Source: Salisediminibacterium beveridgei
GTDB taxonomy: Bacteria; Bacillota; Bacilli; Bacillales; Salisediminibacteriaceae
DNA: 64,000 bases
Direction of reading: 5' to 3'
Assembly: GCF_001721685.1 (NCBI RefSeq)
Contig: NZ_CP012502.1
Coordinates: 2,852,001 to 2,916,000, forward strand
In this document: positions 53,414-62,791 of the stretch, in pieces
Layout: every line of letters begins with the position of its first letter
How positions within the stretch are numbered: position 1 is the stretch's first letter
Notes under the pieces: model-generated
Told to the model about the DNA's origin: nothing
Databases searched by the model: none
Seen by the model: only the letters and a program-made list of their open reading frames with translations
Program-made: the position numbers and the translations under genes

Positions 53414-55179
53414 GCTTTTACACCTGCCTTTTTACTCTGGGTGTAATCCCGCTTTCGAGGTTCAATCATTGAGGTATCCACTTCTTTATAATTGAATACC
53501 GGTTCACGATGGAATGAGTCGAATGAGGCCATTGTTGTTTTCAGCCAATCTTCATCGTTTCGTTCTGGGAACTCAGGCTTATAATGAGCTCCGCGGCTTT
53601 CATTTCTTCGATAAGCTCCCTGTGTAATTACTTTTGCCAGGTCCATCATACCTCTTAACCCTCTTATGAAGGACACAGCGTGATTATGATATTTGACTGT
53701 ATCCTGAACATTTAATTGCTCGTAGCGTTCCATCATTTCGGATAGCTTTTGATCGGTTGAAATAAGATGATTATTATCCCTGACAACAGTAACGTTCTCC
53801 GTCATCAGCTCACCCATTTCGTGGTGAAGGCTGTATGGGTTCTCAGATCCATTCATTTTGAGAATGGCTGTGATTTCATCTTGATCCGCAGTCACCTGAT
53901 TTGTAAATATTTTTTCGTCTACACCATCTGTTGCTTTCATACTGTTCCGTGCATATTCAACAGCTTTTGGGCCTGCGACCATTCCGCCATAAACGGCGGA
54001 CAACAATGAATTCGCCCCCAAACGGTTAGCCCCGTGCTGCGAATAGTCGCACTCACCGGCTGCAAACAATCCCGGAATATTCGTCTCCTGACGTTCATCC
54101 ACCCATAATCCTCCCATGGAATAATGAACGCCGGGGAAGATTTTCATCGGCAGCTTTCTTGGGTCGTCACCCATGAATTTTTCATAAATCTCCAAAATGC
54201 CACCGAGACGGTTATTCAGCTTCTCTGTTTCGATATGGGAGACATCCAGATATACTTTATTTTCACCATCGATACCGAGCTTTTGATTGACACATACATC
54301 AAAAATTTCTCTCGTCGCTATATCGCGAGGGACCAGATTGCCATACGCAGGATATTTCTCCTCTAGAAAATACCACGGGTTCCCGTCTTTATATGTCCAG
54401 ACCCTTGCTCCCTCTCCTCGTGCAGATTCACTCATCAGGCGCAGTTTATCATCTCCTGGAATAGCTGTCGGGTGAATTTGAATAAATTCTCCGTTTGCAT
54501 AGATGGCACCTTGCCGGTACAGTTTCCCTGCGGCAGCTCCTGTATTAATCAGGGAATTTGTGGACCTCCCGAAAATCATACCTGGACCGCCTGATGCTAT
54601 AATCACCGCATCTGCTTTAAATGAATGGATCTCCATGGATATCATCTCTTGCGCTGTAACACCCCGACAGACTCCGGCATCATCCAGGATCGCTGAGACA
54701 AAATCCCAGCCTTCAAATTTACGCACCCTGCCTTCTGCCTCATACTTACGGACCTGTTCATCCAATGCATACAAAAGTTGTTGACCGGTTGTCGCGCCTG
54801 CAAATGCAGTTCTTCTATGCTGGGTTCCACCAAATCGCCGAAAATCCAACCGCCCTTCCGGCGTCCTGTTAAACATAACGCCCATACGATCAAAGAGATA
54901 AATAATTTCGGGCGCTTTCTGACACATCCCCCATACCTGAACCTGGTTGGCCAGGAAATCTCCGCCGTAAAGGGTATCATCGAAGTGTTCCCACGGTGAA
55001 TCATCTTCCCCCTTCATATTACATGCGCCGTTAATCCCACCTTGCGCACAAACAGAGTGTGAACGTTTGACTTTAACGATGGAAATAAGATCCACATCCA
55101 TACCCATCTCAACAATTTTCAGTGTAGCCATCAAACCGGCCAGTCCACCACCGACAACTGCAATTTTTTGTCTATTCAT
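53410..55179 (-). CDS. sdhA: succinate dehydrogenase/fumarate reductase flavoprotein subunit
   Basis: 589 aa. FAD motif VVGGGLAGLMAT near the N-terminus, the FAD-linking histidine region SVCAQGGINGA (about 42), HPTAIPGDDKL, SESARGEGARVW and HYSMGGLWVDE. Catalyses succinate/fumarate interconversion. The start follows GGAGG by nine bases, 25 bp after sdhC. In this operon beside aspA, fumarate reduction is the likely direction under anoxia. Confidence 0.95.
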   Translation of the reverse strand: MNRQKIAVVGGGLAGLMATLKIVEMGMDVDLISIVKVKRSHSVCAQGGINGACNMKGEDDSPWEHFDDTLYGGDFLANQVQVWGMCQKAPEIIYLFDRMGVMFNRTPEGRLDFRRFGGTQHRRTAFAGATTGQQLLYALDEQVRKYEAEGRVRKFEGWDFVSAILDDAGVCRGVTAQEMISMEIHSFKADAVIIASGGPGMIFGRSTNSLINTGAAAGKLYRQGAIYANGEFIQIHPTAIPGDDKLRLMSESARGEGARVWTYKDGNPWYFLEEKYPAYGNLVPRDIATREIFDVCVNQKLGIDGENKVYLDVSHIETEKLNNRLGGILEIYEKFMGDDPRKLPMKIFPGVHYSMGGLWVDERQETNIPGLFAAGECDYSQHGANRLGANSLLSAVYGGMVAGPKAVEYARNSMKATDGVDEKIFTNQVTADQDEITAILKMNGSENPYSLHHEMGELMTENVTVVRDNNHLISTDQKLSEMMERYEQLNVQDTVKYHNHAVSFIRGLRGMMDLAKVITQGAYRRNESRGAHYKPEFPERNDEDWLKTTMASFDSFHREPVFNYKEVDTSMIEPRKRDYTQSKKAGVKA

Positions 55180-55204
55180 ACGTATCTGCCTCCTGCATTA
55201 TCCT

Positions 55205-55813
55205 TTATACAAATGCGAATATAGCCGTCAATCCAATAAATGAAAGAACAACAAAGAGTAAAATACCAATCACTTTACCAAAATATTGGCTCTTTTGATT
55301 CACTGTGATCCCCCATGTAATCAGCATGGTTCTGAAACCATTACTGAAATGATAGGTGGTCATGAGAATTCCGATAATATAAAAAGCCAGATACACAGGA
55401 TTAGCAACCAGGTTCGCTACCATATCGAAGTTCACATCGGCACCGAATGCAGCCGGAATTCTCGTTGTTCCAACATGCCAGATCAAGAATAAAAATACGG
55501 CTACACCTGAAAAGCGTTGAAAATAGAAATACACATTTTTTTCGAATTTGTAAGCGCTGATATTGTTCTTCGCTTCCCTTGCAATGACAATTCCATAAAT
55601 GCCGTGAAACAAAAGTGGAATGAAAATGATGAATATCTCCATCACATAGCGAAACGGCAGATTCCCCATCATTTCAGCTGCCGTGTTGTATGCCTCTTCT
55701 CCATAAAACGCAGCATAATTGATTCCAAAATGAACGAAAAGAAATACGCCGATAGGGACCAGCCCTGATAATGAATGCAATTTTCTCCAGAAAAACGTTC
55801 GGTCATTTTTCAT
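55205..55813 (-). CDS. sdhC: succinate dehydrogenase cytochrome b558 subunit
   Basis: 202 aa with five membrane helices. From the chosen ATG the four heme-ligand histidines fall at 28, 70, 113 and 155, exactly as in the di-heme SdhC of B. subtilis (also 202 aa). It exchanges electrons with menaquinone. The ATG lies eight bases after GGAG; a GTG three codons earlier is rejected. Only 13 bp separate it from aspA. Confidence 0.95.
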   Translation of the reverse strand: MKNDRTFFWRKLHSLSGLVPIGVFLFVHFGINYAAFYGEEAYNTAAEMMGNLPFRYVMEIFIIFIPLLFHGIYGIVIAREAKNNISAYKFEKNVYFYFQRFSGVAVFLFLIWHVGTTRIPAAFGADVNFDMVANLVANPVYLAFYIIGILMTTYHFSNGFRTMLITWGITVNQKSQYFGKVIGILLFVVLSFIGLTAIFAFV

Positions 55814-55826
55814 GATGATCACTCCT

Positions 55827-57251
55827 TCAAATTTCCGTTAATGCTTTTCCTGAAATTCCTGGTTTTGTCATTTCATAAGGGTCCAGGATGACGCTCAAAT
55901 CATCTTCGGAAAGCACACCACGCTCAAGGCAAATCTCTCTTACCGGTCGCCCTGTTGAGATGGCTTCTTTCGCAATTGAAGAAGCCGTTTCATAGCCAAT
56001 ATGGGGGTTGATTGCTGTAATCACACCTACACTTTGATTGACGTATTGTTCCATCCTTTCTGTATGCGCCTGAATTCCCCGGATGCAATGTCGATCAAAA
56101 ACATCAATTACGTTGGTCATCATGCGAATGGAATCAAGAAGACTTGATACGAGTACTGGTTCCATAACGTTTAGTTCAAACTGTCCGGCTTCAGATGCGA
56201 GTGTAACAGTGACATCGTTTCCGATAACCTTAAATGCCACCTGATTGACTACTTCAGCCATGACAGGATTAACTTTACCCGGCATAATAGAAGAGCCCGG
56301 CTGTCTCGGCGGCAAAAGAATTTCGTTCAAGCCGGTCCGTGGTCCTGATGCCATCAAACGTAAATCATTAGCGATCTTGGATAGACTTGACATCACTGTT
56401 TTCAGCGTACCCGAGACAGTCACATATACATCTGTATTTTGTGTTCCATCAACCAGGTTCGGTGAAGTTGTCACAGGAAACCCTGTAATTTCCGCCAATT
56501 CATTTATGACAAATCGAATATAGTCAGGGTCTGCATTAAGACCTGTTCCTACTGCAGTGGCTCCCATATTCGTTTCATATAACGATTCCCTGACTTGGCG
56601 AACTGCTTCTATATTTCGATAAAGGACCGCTGCATATGCGCTGAATTCCTGACCGAGACGAATCGGTACAGCATCTTGCAAGTGGGTACGACCCATTTTC
56701 AGACAGTGTTCGAATTCAGATGCTTTTTCAGAAAACGAATGATGCAATGATTCCATTGCCGGCAAGAGCTGGTTCAAGCGATTTAGCAACGCCAATTTAA
56801 ATGCCGTAGGGAAGGCATCGTTGGTAGATTGAGACATGTTCACATGCGAATTTCCACTTAGTACCATGTAATTTCCCTTTTCTTCACCAAGAATCTCCAG
56901 TGCCCTGTTAGCTATCACTTCATTGGCATTCATATTTACAGATGTCCCAGCGCCTCCTTGAATTGGATCAACAATAAACTGGTCATTCCATTTACCGTCC
57001 ACTACTTCAAGAGCCGCCTGTTCTATCACTGCAGCAAGCTTCGGATTAAGCTGTCCTACTTTTTTATTCGCTCTTGCTGCTGCTATTTTCACCAGACCCA
57101 TACCACGAATTAGTTCTTCATCAATGTACTGTCCGGTAATCGGGAAATTTTCAACGGCCCGCAATGTTTGGATACCAAAGTAATTTTCATTATTTATCTT
57201 CATCTCGCCCAGGAAATCTTTTTCAATGCGATGGGTTTTATCGTCTAGCAT
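55827..57251 (-). CDS. aspA: aspartate ammonia-lyase
   Basis: 474 aa of the aspartase/fumarase superfamily, releasing ammonia from aspartate to give fumarate. Motifs: NSHVNMSQSTNDAFPTAF (about 140), MGRTHLQDAVP (about 188) and the catalytic-loop GSSIMPGKVNP (about 318). Length and context (asparaginase upstream, fumarate reductase downstream) favour aspartase over fumarase. The ATG at 57251 follows GAGTGAGG. Confidence 0.92.
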   Translation of the reverse strand: MLDDKTHRIEKDFLGEMKINNENYFGIQTLRAVENFPITGQYIDEELIRGMGLVKIAAARANKKVGQLNPKLAAVIEQAALEVVDGKWNDQFIVDPIQGGAGTSVNMNANEVIANRALEILGEEKGNYMVLSGNSHVNMSQSTNDAFPTAFKLALLNRLNQLLPAMESLHHSFSEKASEFEHCLKMGRTHLQDAVPIRLGQEFSAYAAVLYRNIEAVRQVRESLYETNMGATAVGTGLNADPDYIRFVINELAEITGFPVTTSPNLVDGTQNTDVYVTVSGTLKTVMSSLSKIANDLRLMASGPRTGLNEILLPPRQPGSSIMPGKVNPVMAEVVNQVAFKVIGNDVTVTLASEAGQFELNVMEPVLVSSLLDSIRMMTNVIDVFDRHCIRGIQAHTERMEQYVNQSVGVITAINPHIGYETASSIAKEAISTGRPVREICLERGVLSEDDLSVILDPYEMTKPGISGKALTEI

Positions 57252-57281
57252 CAGAACCTCACTCCAATTCCTGATTGATTT

Positions 57282-57331
57282 CATAATAAAAGCACAACAT
57301 GTGGTTTTATTAGCGTTATCCACATGTGTGC
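57282..57331 (-). terminator. terminator/attenuator between transporter and aspA
   Basis: On the minus strand, GCACACATGTGG (57331-57320) pairs with CCACATGTTGTGC (57304-57292), with one bulge, followed by TTTTATTATG. It lies in the 104-bp gap before aspA and may lower transcription from ansA-transporter into aspA-sdhCAB. Confidence 0.6.
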
Positions 57332-57355
57332 TCGGACAATGTCCCTCTTTGCTTT

Positions 57356-58624
57356 TTAATTAATAAACAACACTACGAAGAACAATACAGCCAACCCACC
57401 AAGTATCGATGGTCTTTGAAATTTATTCGCCAACTTGAGTTCCGAGTTCGGAACAACAGGAATAGTTGTCGCCAATGCTGCAACCGGCCCACCTGTCAAG
57501 TAATACTGCATGATTGCACAACCACCCGCTCCGGCTGCCGCTGCAGCTAATGGCGAAACATCGTATTGAAGAACGATTGTTAAAAACGGAATGACAATCG
57601 CTGCCGACGCAGCATTCGATTGAGTAACAAGTCCTGCCAATGCCGACACAGCCAACATGACCAACACTGGTGAATAAGCCAACAGCGGGTCAAACCAATT
57701 TGCCATGATATCGACAATACCAACATTCTGAATGACTGATGACATGAATAGAAAACCCAACGTTGCAATTAATGGAACCGCTACCCTTTTTACACCATCA
57801 AGCATCATTTCTTCAGCTTTTTTCAATGAAATTTTCGCAAAAATAGCAACCAGAATTGATGCTGCAACACCAACGATAAATACTGGGTAACCAACAGAAA
57901 AACCAATCACTAAAACAATAAATGGAATAATCGCTAAGGTGAAACTTCGCTCATTGTCTATATCTTGAAGGTCTTTTAAAATGCTGTTTACTTCCTGTTC
58001 AGTCAGTTTCACTTCGTTACTTTTCTCTTCCCGCTTTAAGCGGAGATAGCTTATTCCGATGATTGACATTGCTACAAAAGCACCGATTAAGTTAATCCAG
58101 CCAAAAGTTATACCTGCAGTTGCAATCACAGCAAGCAAAGTCGGGTGTGTAAAACCGCCAAAATTCCCTAAGTGCCCGGCGTGAGCCTGAATTCCGGCCA
58201 CTTTATTTGGATTGACGCCTAACTTGATTGCAGCTGGTCCAGTAATTACTGCTGTAATTGCCGGCTGAGTAAAGCCTGTTAACCCACCAATGACACCTGC
58301 TGCGGTACTTCCTGCACCTGCAATACCAGGTCCTCCTCCAATTTTACTTCCGATCAGAATGATTTTTCTGATGATTGCATTAAGAAAACCTGTTTTCTCC
58401 ATAACACCGATAAATAAGAGAACGCCTGCCATATCTGCAATAACCGGGTGTAAACTGTCATTAACAAGACTGAGTACTGTAATTTCCGCATCACCCGATA
58501 ACGGAAAACCTGCACTGATTGCTGCCAGTGTCGAACCAATAATTGCCGTCATGTATAAAGGTGTTTTCCCTGTTATCATCAGTATCAGGGTGATCAGCAT
58601 AATGATTTGAGCAATTAACATCAT
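57356..58624 (-). CDS. carboxylate/amino acid transporter (ion transporter superfamily)
   Basis: 422 aa, about 11-12 membrane helices, with repeated TGFTQPA (about 118) and LVTQSNAAS (about 330) hairpin motifs typical of the IT superfamily (DcuC, CitM, GntP relatives). Between ansA and aspA, it probably imports aspartate/asparagine or exchanges fumarate and succinate; not close enough to name. The start follows AAAGGAG. Confidence 0.75.
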   Translation of the reverse strand: MMLIAQIIMLITLILMITGKTPLYMTAIIGSTLAAISAGFPLSGDAEITVLSLVNDSLHPVIADMAGVLLFIGVMEKTGFLNAIIRKIILIGSKIGGGPGIAGAGSTAAGVIGGLTGFTQPAITAVITGPAAIKLGVNPNKVAGIQAHAGHLGNFGGFTHPTLLAVIATAGITFGWINLIGAFVAMSIIGISYLRLKREEKSNEVKLTEQEVNSILKDLQDIDNERSFTLAIIPFIVLVIGFSVGYPVFIVGVAASILVAIFAKISLKKAEEMMLDGVKRVAVPLIATLGFLFMSSVIQNVGIVDIMANWFDPLLAYSPVLVMLAVSALAGLVTQSNAASAAIVIPFLTIVLQYDVSPLAAAAAGAGGCAIMQYYLTGGPVAALATTIPVVPNSELKLANKFQRPSILGGLAVLFFVVLFIN

Positions 58625-58671
58625 AATAAAACATCTCCTTTAGTGAATAATTTCACAAGATTAGATAAAAA

Positions 58672-59634
58672 CTATTCTTCAAATCCTTCACGAACATCGG
58701 TATTCGATCGCAGTAATGCAATTAATTTCAACCTCGCTTTTTTGGAATTCATATCACTTCCCAAGATCACTCCATTTTTAAAAAGATGATGCGCACTTGC
58801 ATAATAGTCATATGTGACATCAACTCGCCCTTGCTCACTCGAAGTTGTTAAGACGAATGTTATACCCTGTTCGATGCCTCTGAGTACCGCGTTCATTTGT
58901 TCAGGCGCAATTTGCCCCCTTCCATTACCTTCTAAGACGATTCCTTCGACTTGATTATTGATACAGGTATCAATGAACGCGCCGTCTGCATCTAAATAAC
59001 ATTTAATAATTTCTACTTTGGGAATTTTTTTGAGTGTAGCTGGATAAACTTGCCTTTCTGCAGGTTTCTGATACAGTATTACTTTTTGTCCATCGATCGT
59101 ACCTAAATGGCCATATCCGAAAGATTCGAATCCCTGAAGATTATAAGCATGTTCTTTTTTCACGTACTTCGCAGAAAATATCCTTTCGTTAAAAACCACT
59201 ACAGTGCCAATATCGTTTAATTTTTCAGAGGCTGCTGCACAAATTGATTGGATCAGATTCGTATCCGCATCACTTCCTGAAGCCGCCGAAGAGCGCTGTG
59301 AACCAGTAACAACAACAGGATTTTTCCGTTTAATTATCAAGTCCAGATAATAAGCCGATTCTTCCAGCGAGTCCGTTCCGTGTGTTACAACTGCCCCGTG
59401 AAAACCTTCATCGAATAAATCGATAATTTTCCCGGCTATCTGGTTCAGATCGTTCAATGAAACGTGCATACTCGGTTTATTGATTAAAGGAAATATAATG
59501 ACTTCGATCCCAGCTGGTAACTCATCTAGATCACAGTAGTCTTCACTTGCTAAAGCACCTGACACTAACCTCCCTTCCTCATTTTCTCTACTGGCTATTG
59601 TGCCACCCGTTGTGATTAATGCTACCTTTTTCAT
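58672..59634 (-). CDS. ansA: L-asparaginase
   Basis: 320 aa. Hydrolyses asparagine to aspartate and ammonia. Active-site threonines lie in TTGGTIAS (about 8-15) and VTHGTDSLEESA (about 84). No signal peptide, so it is cytoplasmic. The ATG at 59634 is six bases after GGAGG. First gene of the asparagine module and divergent from the two-component genes, with phased repeats in the shared promoter. Confidence 0.93.
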   Translation of the reverse strand: MKKVALITTGGTIASRENEEGRLVSGALASEDYCDLDELPAGIEVIIFPLINKPSMHVSLNDLNQIAGKIIDLFDEGFHGAVVTHGTDSLEESAYYLDLIIKRKNPVVVTGSQRSSAASGSDADTNLIQSICAAASEKLNDIGTVVVFNERIFSAKYVKKEHAYNLQGFESFGYGHLGTIDGQKVILYQKPAERQVYPATLKKIPKVEIIKCYLDADGAFIDTCINNQVEGIVLEGNGRGQIAPEQMNAVLRGIEQGITFVLTTSSEQGRVDVTYDYYASAHHLFKNGVILGSDMNSKKARLKLIALLRSNTDVREGFEE

Positions 59635-59690
59635 CTGCATCCTCCCCTCGCATCTCTTGATATATATAATGTAAGCGACAACCTTCAAAT

Positions 59691-59746
59691 TTCTACAATG
59701 TTCTACACAACTTATTGTATTTGTCATATTTTCGACACAACCCATT
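59691..59746. promoter_or_regulatory. phased TTCTAC repeats, likely response regulator sites
   Basis: TTCTACAATG (59691), TTCTACACAACTTATT (59701) and TTCGACACAACCCATT (59731) lie at 10- and 30-bp intervals, one face of the helix. The first two have form TTCTAC-N4-TTCTAC, the same layout as the TTTTGT-N4-TTTTGT direct repeat reported for GlnL of B. subtilis, and a GlnL-like regulator is encoded next door. In the ansA/kinase divergent promoter, closer to ansA. Confidence 0.6.
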
Positions 59747-59814
59747 AATATTGCTCAGTATTTCACTGATAAGATTAATAGTATAAACATACTTGTATGA
59801 CTGTGGTGATTTGA

Positions 59815-61101
59815 TTGAATTACAGGAATTTCAATGTTGTATTCGTGTATATCGTTATGATTTGCTTAATCATTGTGTCAGATTTGTTTCATCTCGTCGA
59901 AATGGAATCTTCATTCTTTATCACATTAAGCGTCCCGGTGTTTTTATTGTTTCTGCTCTATTTCAATTTTTTGAAGCCTGTTTTTTCAGGCATTCTAGTT
60001 GGATTCGCAGTTTTCAGTTTCCGGACAACGTTATCTGTTATCGATCAAAATTCTTTACATGAGTCTATTTTATTACATTTCCCTGTCGTTGTATTCTTTG
60101 TCATATATGGCATTTTGTTTTGGCTGTTTTATCTTGAACGGTTTTACAGTAAACCAGGTTTCATTGGCATTTATGCGGTTATCCTGGATACAGCATCCTC
60201 CTTTTCCGAGTTAGCTGTGAGAAATTCATATGCACTGATTGACCCGTCTTTTTCTCTGATGTCAACAATTCTACTCCTTGCTATTCTTCGAAACTTCTTC
60301 GTTATGGGCTTCTTTATGCTGATACTTTACAACAAAGAACAAGCAAAATACGAAGAAGAGAAAAAACAAAGTGATCACATGTTTTTATTAATATCGGACT
60401 TATATGCTGAAAGCATCCAGCTCAAACAATCAATTGCAAGATCCGAAAAAATAACATCAAACCTCTATTATTTATCGAAAGAAATAAAGAACGATGTCTC
60501 TTTACCCTTATCAAAAAAAATATTGGAAATGGCCGGGGAGGTTCATGACTTCAAAAAAGATCATCAAAGAATTTTTGCTTCCCTGGAACAAATCATTAAA
60601 GACCAGAAAAAAACGGAACAGCTTAATGTATGTCAGTTATTAGAAATTTTAATTAAATCGAACGAAGCATACGCTTCATATTTAGAAAAAAATATTACGA
60701 TTTCTGTTTCGGTTTTGAATAAACAAGATATGATCCATTCGTTTCTTACGATGTCTGTGATTAATAATTTAATCAGTAATTCGATAGAATCAATCAATGG
60801 AACCGGCCATATCAATCTGAATATAGAGAATCCAGAAGGCTCAAAATTCATTTACTTTCAGGTTACTGACGACGGTCCCGGCATTAAAAAACAAGATCAA
60901 CCTTTAATATTTTCACCCGGTTTCACAACAAAATATAATAAAGAGGGAAATCCCTCGAATGGTATAGGGTTATCCTACATCAAACATTCACTTGAAAGTT
61001 TTAATGGAAGTATCACACTTGAAGAATCGACACCTCATATTCAAACCCGGTTTTCCGTCGTTCTTCCTCGAGAAATTGTAAACGATCATAAGGAGGTCTA
61101 A
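59815..61101 (+). CDS. glnK: sensor histidine kinase, GlnK (YcbA)-like
   Basis: 428 aa. Five to six membrane helices (about 8-185), no recognised extracytoplasmic sensor domain; then a linker, the likely phospho-acceptor histidine in AGEVHDFKKDH (about 243), N-box NNLISNSIES, and ATP-site TDDGPGI and GNPSNGIGLSYIKHS. Starts with TTG and a weak GGTG site, with no better ATG nearby. The membrane-embedded sensor, the following GlnL-like regulator and adjacent ansA suggest that it senses asparagine, aspartate or a related amino acid. Confidence 0.82.
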   Translation: MNYRNFNVVFVYIVMICLIIVSDLFHLVEMESSFFITLSVPVFLLFLLYFNFLKPVFSGILVGFAVFSFRTTLSVIDQNSLHESILLHFPVVVFFVIYGILFWLFYLERFYSKPGFIGIYAVILDTASSFSELAVRNSYALIDPSFSLMSTILLLAILRNFFVMGFFMLILYNKEQAKYEEEKKQSDHMFLLISDLYAESIQLKQSIARSEKITSNLYYLSKEIKNDVSLPLSKKILEMAGEVHDFKKDHQRIFASLEQIIKDQKKTEQLNVCQLLEILIKSNEAYASYLEKNITISVSVLNKQDMIHSFLTMSVINNLISNSIESINGTGHINLNIENPEGSKFIYFQVTDDGPGIKKQDQPLIFSPGFTTKYNKEGNPSNGIGLSYIKHSLESFNGSITLEESTPHIQTRFSVVLPREIVNDHKEV

Positions 61102-61102
61102 G

Positions 61103-62005
61103 ATGAATTATTTCATAGTTGACGACGATCCTGCAGTCAGAGGCATTTTAAAACATCTGATTGAAAGTGAACATGACCGTATAGTCGGTGAAGCAGATGA
61201 CGGTATTCACGTCTACTCTAATCAATTATTTCAAACCGACACCGATATATTAATCATCGATTTGTTAATGCCTGAAGAAGATGGAATCGAAACGATTAAA
61301 AGAATAAATAAAGATTTCAATGGGAAAATCGTAATGATATCTCAAGTAGAGACGAAAGAAATGATCGCTGAAGCCTATCAAAATCATGTAGAAGCTTATA
61401 TAACGAAGCCGGTGAACTCGTTGGAAGTATCATCCGTTTTAGAAAAAGTGTCTAAAAATCTTAAACTTGAACGTTCCATGAAACAAATCAAAAATTCTCT
61501 GGACCTGATTGGTGCTCAAGATCATATTGTTTCAGATGAAACTTCAGTTAAATCTGAGTTCACCAACACTGCTGAACTCATATTATCTGATTTAGGAATC
61601 CGTTACGAAAAAGGAGCAGAAGACCTTTTAGGAATTCTTTATGCTTTAGAGGGAAATGAGATCTCATCTGTTGCATCATTAAAAGACCTTTGGGAATCTT
61701 ACCTTATAATCAATTCTTATGAAGTGACAAATAAAAATATCAAGTCTACTGAACAACGAATCAGAAGAACTATTTTACAAGCTTTTAACCACATTTGCTC
61801 CCTTGGAGCAATGGATATTACGCACCCGAAATTCGAGTACTATGCCATGCGTTTTTTTGAAATGGACTCGATACAAAAAAGAATACATGAACTAAATACA
61901 AGTTATAATGGAGATCAGAGAATGTTTCAGCCTCGCATTAATGTTAAACGATTTATTTGGACACTTTATGATGAATGCAAAGAGAAAAATGCAGAAAAAA
62001 AGTAG
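61103..62005 (+). CDS. glnL: response regulator, GlnL (YcbB)-like
   Basis: 300 aa. Receiver domain (1-120) with acidic pocket VDDDPAV, phosphoacceptor Asp in IIDLLMPEEDG (about 54) and ITKPVNS; the C-terminal half (about 130-295) is the YcbB-type output domain of GlnL, including TEQRIRRTILQAFNHI. Starts 1 bp after the kinase stop, after AAGGAGG. Probably binds the repeats at 59691-59746. Both genes are visibly AT-richer than the left of the window. Confidence 0.85.
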   Translation: MNYFIVDDDPAVRGILKHLIESEHDRIVGEADDGIHVYSNQLFQTDTDILIIDLLMPEEDGIETIKRINKDFNGKIVMISQVETKEMIAEAYQNHVEAYITKPVNSLEVSSVLEKVSKNLKLERSMKQIKNSLDLIGAQDHIVSDETSVKSEFTNTAELILSDLGIRYEKGAEDLLGILYALEGNEISSVASLKDLWESYLIINSYEVTNKNIKSTEQRIRRTILQAFNHICSLGAMDITHPKFEYYAMRFFEMDSIQKRIHELNTSYNGDQRMFQPRINVKRFIWTLYDECKEKNAEKK

Positions 62006-62134
62006 ATAAATCGATTTCTGACTCTTCGAAAGCAGTTCAGAAGCATAGTCTTTATAAATTAAAATTTACATCTCATCTGGTATCATGTTATATCGCAAAT
62101 TAAACTATTTTAAAATATAACTAAACAAAATTCA

Positions 62135-62175
62135 AAAAAGGCTCCAGAAAGCTATGTCAGCATCTGGAACCTTTT
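62135..62175. terminator. bidirectional terminator
   Basis: AAAAGGCTCCAGA (62136-62148) pairs with TCTGGAACCTTTT (62163-62175), one mismatch, with T tracts on both strands (TTCC TTT and TTTTTTG). Separates the response regulator from the converging sortase gene. Confidence 0.8.
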
Positions 62176-62178
62176 CCT

Positions 62179-62787
62179 TTATTCATTATTTTTTAAAGCG
62201 ATTCTTGTCTCATCAATTAATTCTGCCTGAATAATATAACGATCCGGTGCTGCACCAAGAAGATGAAAGGGATAGCACGTGGAAAGCGTCAATGTCGCCG
62301 AGTCCTTTTCGACCACGACGGATTCGTCATCAGCGGACGTAATCCAGATATCATTAATGACATAGGTGTATTTGATGCCATCATATATCAGTACCATCTC
62401 ATCTCCTTCTTTAAGGTTTCCCAGTTCCCGGAAAACAGTATCCCGATGACCACTTAGCAGCGTATGCCCTTTTTCATCCGGGGTTGTCGTCCACTGACTG
62501 TCATGCATGCCTACGCCCTGATCAAGCGCATCATCATCCGTTCCCCAATAGGTCAGGTACTCTTTCTCAAGGGCAGGGATTTGCAAAGACGCAATTTCAT
62601 CCCCAGTTTCTACACGTTCCCAATCTAATTCCCGCAGAGCCGGGGAGCGTTCATTCGATTCATCGATTGCGAACACCCCACCTGTTGCGGATTCATATGA
62701 AACGTAAAAGAAACCGATGAGTCCAATGCCTGTCAGCAAAAACAATGTGGCAATAAACTTAATAACAAACCCTTCTTTTACGTTCAT
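62179..62787 (-). CDS. srtD: class D sortase
   Basis: 202 aa. N-terminal membrane anchor (about 8-28), then the sortase domain with catalytic His in LLSGHRDTVF (about 113), Cys in LSTCYPF (about 170) and Arg in APDRYII. It links LPxTA proteins to the cell wall. It begins 4 bp after the Cna-B protein gene, which makes that protein its substrate. Confidence 0.92.
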   Translation of the reverse strand: MNVKEGFVIKFIATLFLLTGIGLIGFFYVSYESATGGVFAIDESNERSPALRELDWERVETGDEIASLQIPALEKEYLTYWGTDDDALDQGVGMHDSQWTTTPDEKGHTLLSGHRDTVFRELGNLKEGDEMVLIYDGIKYTYVINDIWITSADDESVVVEKDSATLTLSTCYPFHLLGAAPDRYIIQAELIDETRIALKNNE

Positions 62788-62791
62788 CTCA

